Shown here piece by piece: positions 63,037 to 64,000 of a DNA stretch of 64,000 nt (position 1 is its first letter; each line of letters starts with the position of its first letter). Both the position numbers and the translations under genes were made by a program. The DNA is from Pseudomonadota bacterium. GTDB lineage: Bacteria; Pseudomonadota; Alphaproteobacteria; Micavibrionales; UBA2020. Where the stretch lies: positions 12,697-76,696 of the forward strand of contig JAEXMB010000095.1 of assembly GCA_023444705.1 (NCBI GenBank), written 5' to 3'. The notes beneath the pieces are model-generated. The model saw only the letters and a list, made by a program, of their open reading frames with translations, ran no database searches and was not told where the DNA came from.

Positions 63037-63151
63037 TATTATTTATTTTTCAATTAAATCAATTATTTAAAACTATGCGGTGTTCAGGGTGACGCAGGGC
63101 GGATTTTCGTATAGTGTTCTATCGTTCCCACGCCGTTTCGAAAGCTACGCC

Positions 63152-63832
63152 ATGCCTGCAAATGTCTATAAAAGCCTTGCCGCCAATGCCACTGTCACGC
63201 TTGTCGGTCTTGATTGCGTGATCGAAGGCGACGTGGGTGCAGGTGCCGTTATCCATGTGCGCGGGGGCAGTCTGACCATCAATGGTGCGGTGGGCGATCA
63301 TGTCGAGATCATTGTCGCACCGGAGCAGTCAGCATCTTTTGACGAAGCCTGGGGCGCCTTTCTGGCGGGCGGCAGCGATGGCGACAGCGCACGCCGCCAA
63401 TTACGCGCACGCGGCGTGCGCCAGCACTTCAATGCCGTGGCTGACAAGGGCGTATCTGTCAACGGCGCGGTCGGCAACGGTGTGCGTATCGCCTGTGCGG
63501 GCGATGTGCGTCTGCGTGGCGGCGTGGCGGATAATCCACGCATCGTCGCAGGCGGTGGTATTTACATTCCCCAAACCGGCGCCAGGGCCGAACTGGCGGC
63601 AGGGCGCGATATTATCGTCACGCAGGTGGGCGATGCGGCGCATGTCTTTGCGGGCATGCGCGCACAGCTGACCTATCTTGGCACGCGCAGCACGGTGACG
63701 GCGCAGCAGATCGCCGGCGCGCGCGCCAGCACACTGCCGTTCAAATGCCCGCAGAACAGCCGCGACATCCACACAGGGGCGCGCATGACGTATCTGTATA
63801 ACGGCATGGGATTGGCGCGTCTAAAGTCGTAA
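63152..63832 (+). CDS. Beta-repeat protein, bactofilin- or MinC-like
   Basis: A 226-residue protein made of short Gly/Val-rich strands that recur every 15-20 residues: VIHVRGGSLTINGAVGDHVEII, KGVSVNGAVGNGVRIACAGDVRLRGGV, RIVAGGGIYI and AAGRDIIVTQVGD. This is the look of a right-handed beta-helix such as bactofilins, DUF342 or the MinC C-domain, but no exact family signature is present. No signal peptide. The ATG at 63152 was chosen because the frame upstream is unlike the rest. It is divergent from recA. Function unknown. Confidence 0.62.
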   Translation: MPANVYKSLAANATVTLVGLDCVIEGDVGAGAVIHVRGGSLTINGAVGDHVEIIVAPEQSASFDEAWGAFLAGGSDGDSARRQLRARGVRQHFNAVADKGVSVNGAVGNGVRIACAGDVRLRGGVADNPRIVAGGGIYIPQTGARAELAAGRDIIVTQVGDAAHVFAGMRAQLTYLGTRSTVTAQQIAGARASTLPFKCPQNSRDIHTGARMTYLYNGMGLARLKS

Positions 63833-63842
63833 GGCGCAAGGG

Positions 63843-64000
63843 CTAGTTCGGCGTGGGACGTGCGGCGCGCAGTTCTTTGGTTGCTGCGCCGATATCCGAG
63901 CGCAAAAGCGCACCGGTCGCGGAAATTTCAATGACACGGTCAAGGTCTTCGCGCGCGGCGGCGGCGATTTCGGCGAATTTGCGCACCAGTGTGCCTGTAT
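63843..64000 (-). CDS. C-terminal fragment of an uncharacterised protein
   Basis: The gene enters from the right edge; the last 51 codons before a TAG are visible. The segment is helical and Ala/Arg-rich (TLVRKFAEIAAAAREDLDRV, LLRSDIGAATKELRAARP). It has coding character like its neighbours but no recognisable domain. Confidence 0.5.
   Translation of the reverse strand, partial: TGTLVRKFAEIAAAAREDLDRVIEISATGALLRSDIGAATKELRAARPTPN

Overview
The window reads as a chromosomal segment of a GC-rich alphaproteobacterium. The evidence is a PopZ-type DUF2497 protein next to TolC and pcm, the gene orders slt/dapA/smpB and guaB-like/rsmB-like, and an alphaproteobacterial SOS box (GTTC-N7-GTTC) upstream of recA. 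The lineage cannot be fixed from sequence alone; a Micavibrio-like or Rhodospirillales-like relative is a guess. There is no rRNA operon, integrase, transposase, plasmid origin or CRISPR array. Coding density is very high and no gene-free stretch exceeds about 250 bases.

Layout. 1-2495 (minus): pcm, a TolC-family protein and popZ. 2698-6001: three tRNAs (Cys, Asn, Gly) around a secreted M15/DUF882 peptidase and an OafA-type acyltransferase. 6150-12049: a TPR O-GlcNAc-transferase-like protein, then macA-macB and a small ArsC/YffB-like protein on the minus strand. 12154-15797: a two-gene NAD salvage cassette, nadV plus a fusion of an NMN adenylyltransferase domain to a PRPP-synthetase domain, preceded by a perfect inverted repeat. 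15802-20597: tamA-tamB on the minus strand. 20799-26006: a small secreted protein, an alpha/beta hydrolase, a giant AsmA/DUF3971 protein and an orphan protein with its own strong promoter. 26012-36615: tyrS, anmK, tsaC, a secreted EF-hand protein head-to-head with lepA, a DEDD exonuclease, a prolyl oligopeptidase and pgi. 36612-44741: paired M16 peptidases, chorismate mutase, rsmB, rpe, a heparinase-family protein, and a protein-glutaminase-like enzyme with a 67-residue neighbour. 44857-55576: mmsA, rlmE, an IMP-dehydrogenase homologue with a destroyed active site, a second RsmB/NOP2 methyltransferase and a three-gene DUF58/BatA-DUF4159/membrane-protein cluster. 55573-57608: a STAS protein coupled to one polypeptide that joins an RsbW-like kinase, a response-regulator receiver and a PP2C phosphatase. 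57636-64000: slt, dapA, smpB, a GNAT acetyltransferase, recA with terminator and SOS box, a beta-repeat protein and a truncated C-terminus.

How the parts work together. Most genes are housekeeping: translation (tyrS, lepA, smpB, rlmE, rsmB, tsaC, three tRNAs), envelope biogenesis and turnover (tamAB, AsmA-like, slt, anmK, dapA, M15 peptidase), central carbon metabolism (pgi, rpe, mmsA) and repair (recA). The parts that stand out are the compact nicotinamide-to-NAD cassette with its own PRPP supply, the catalytically dead GuaB homologue in the usual guaB position, the single-chain partner-switching regulator, and the cytosolic protein-glutaminase-like enzyme. Family assignments come from motif recognition only; no database search was run.
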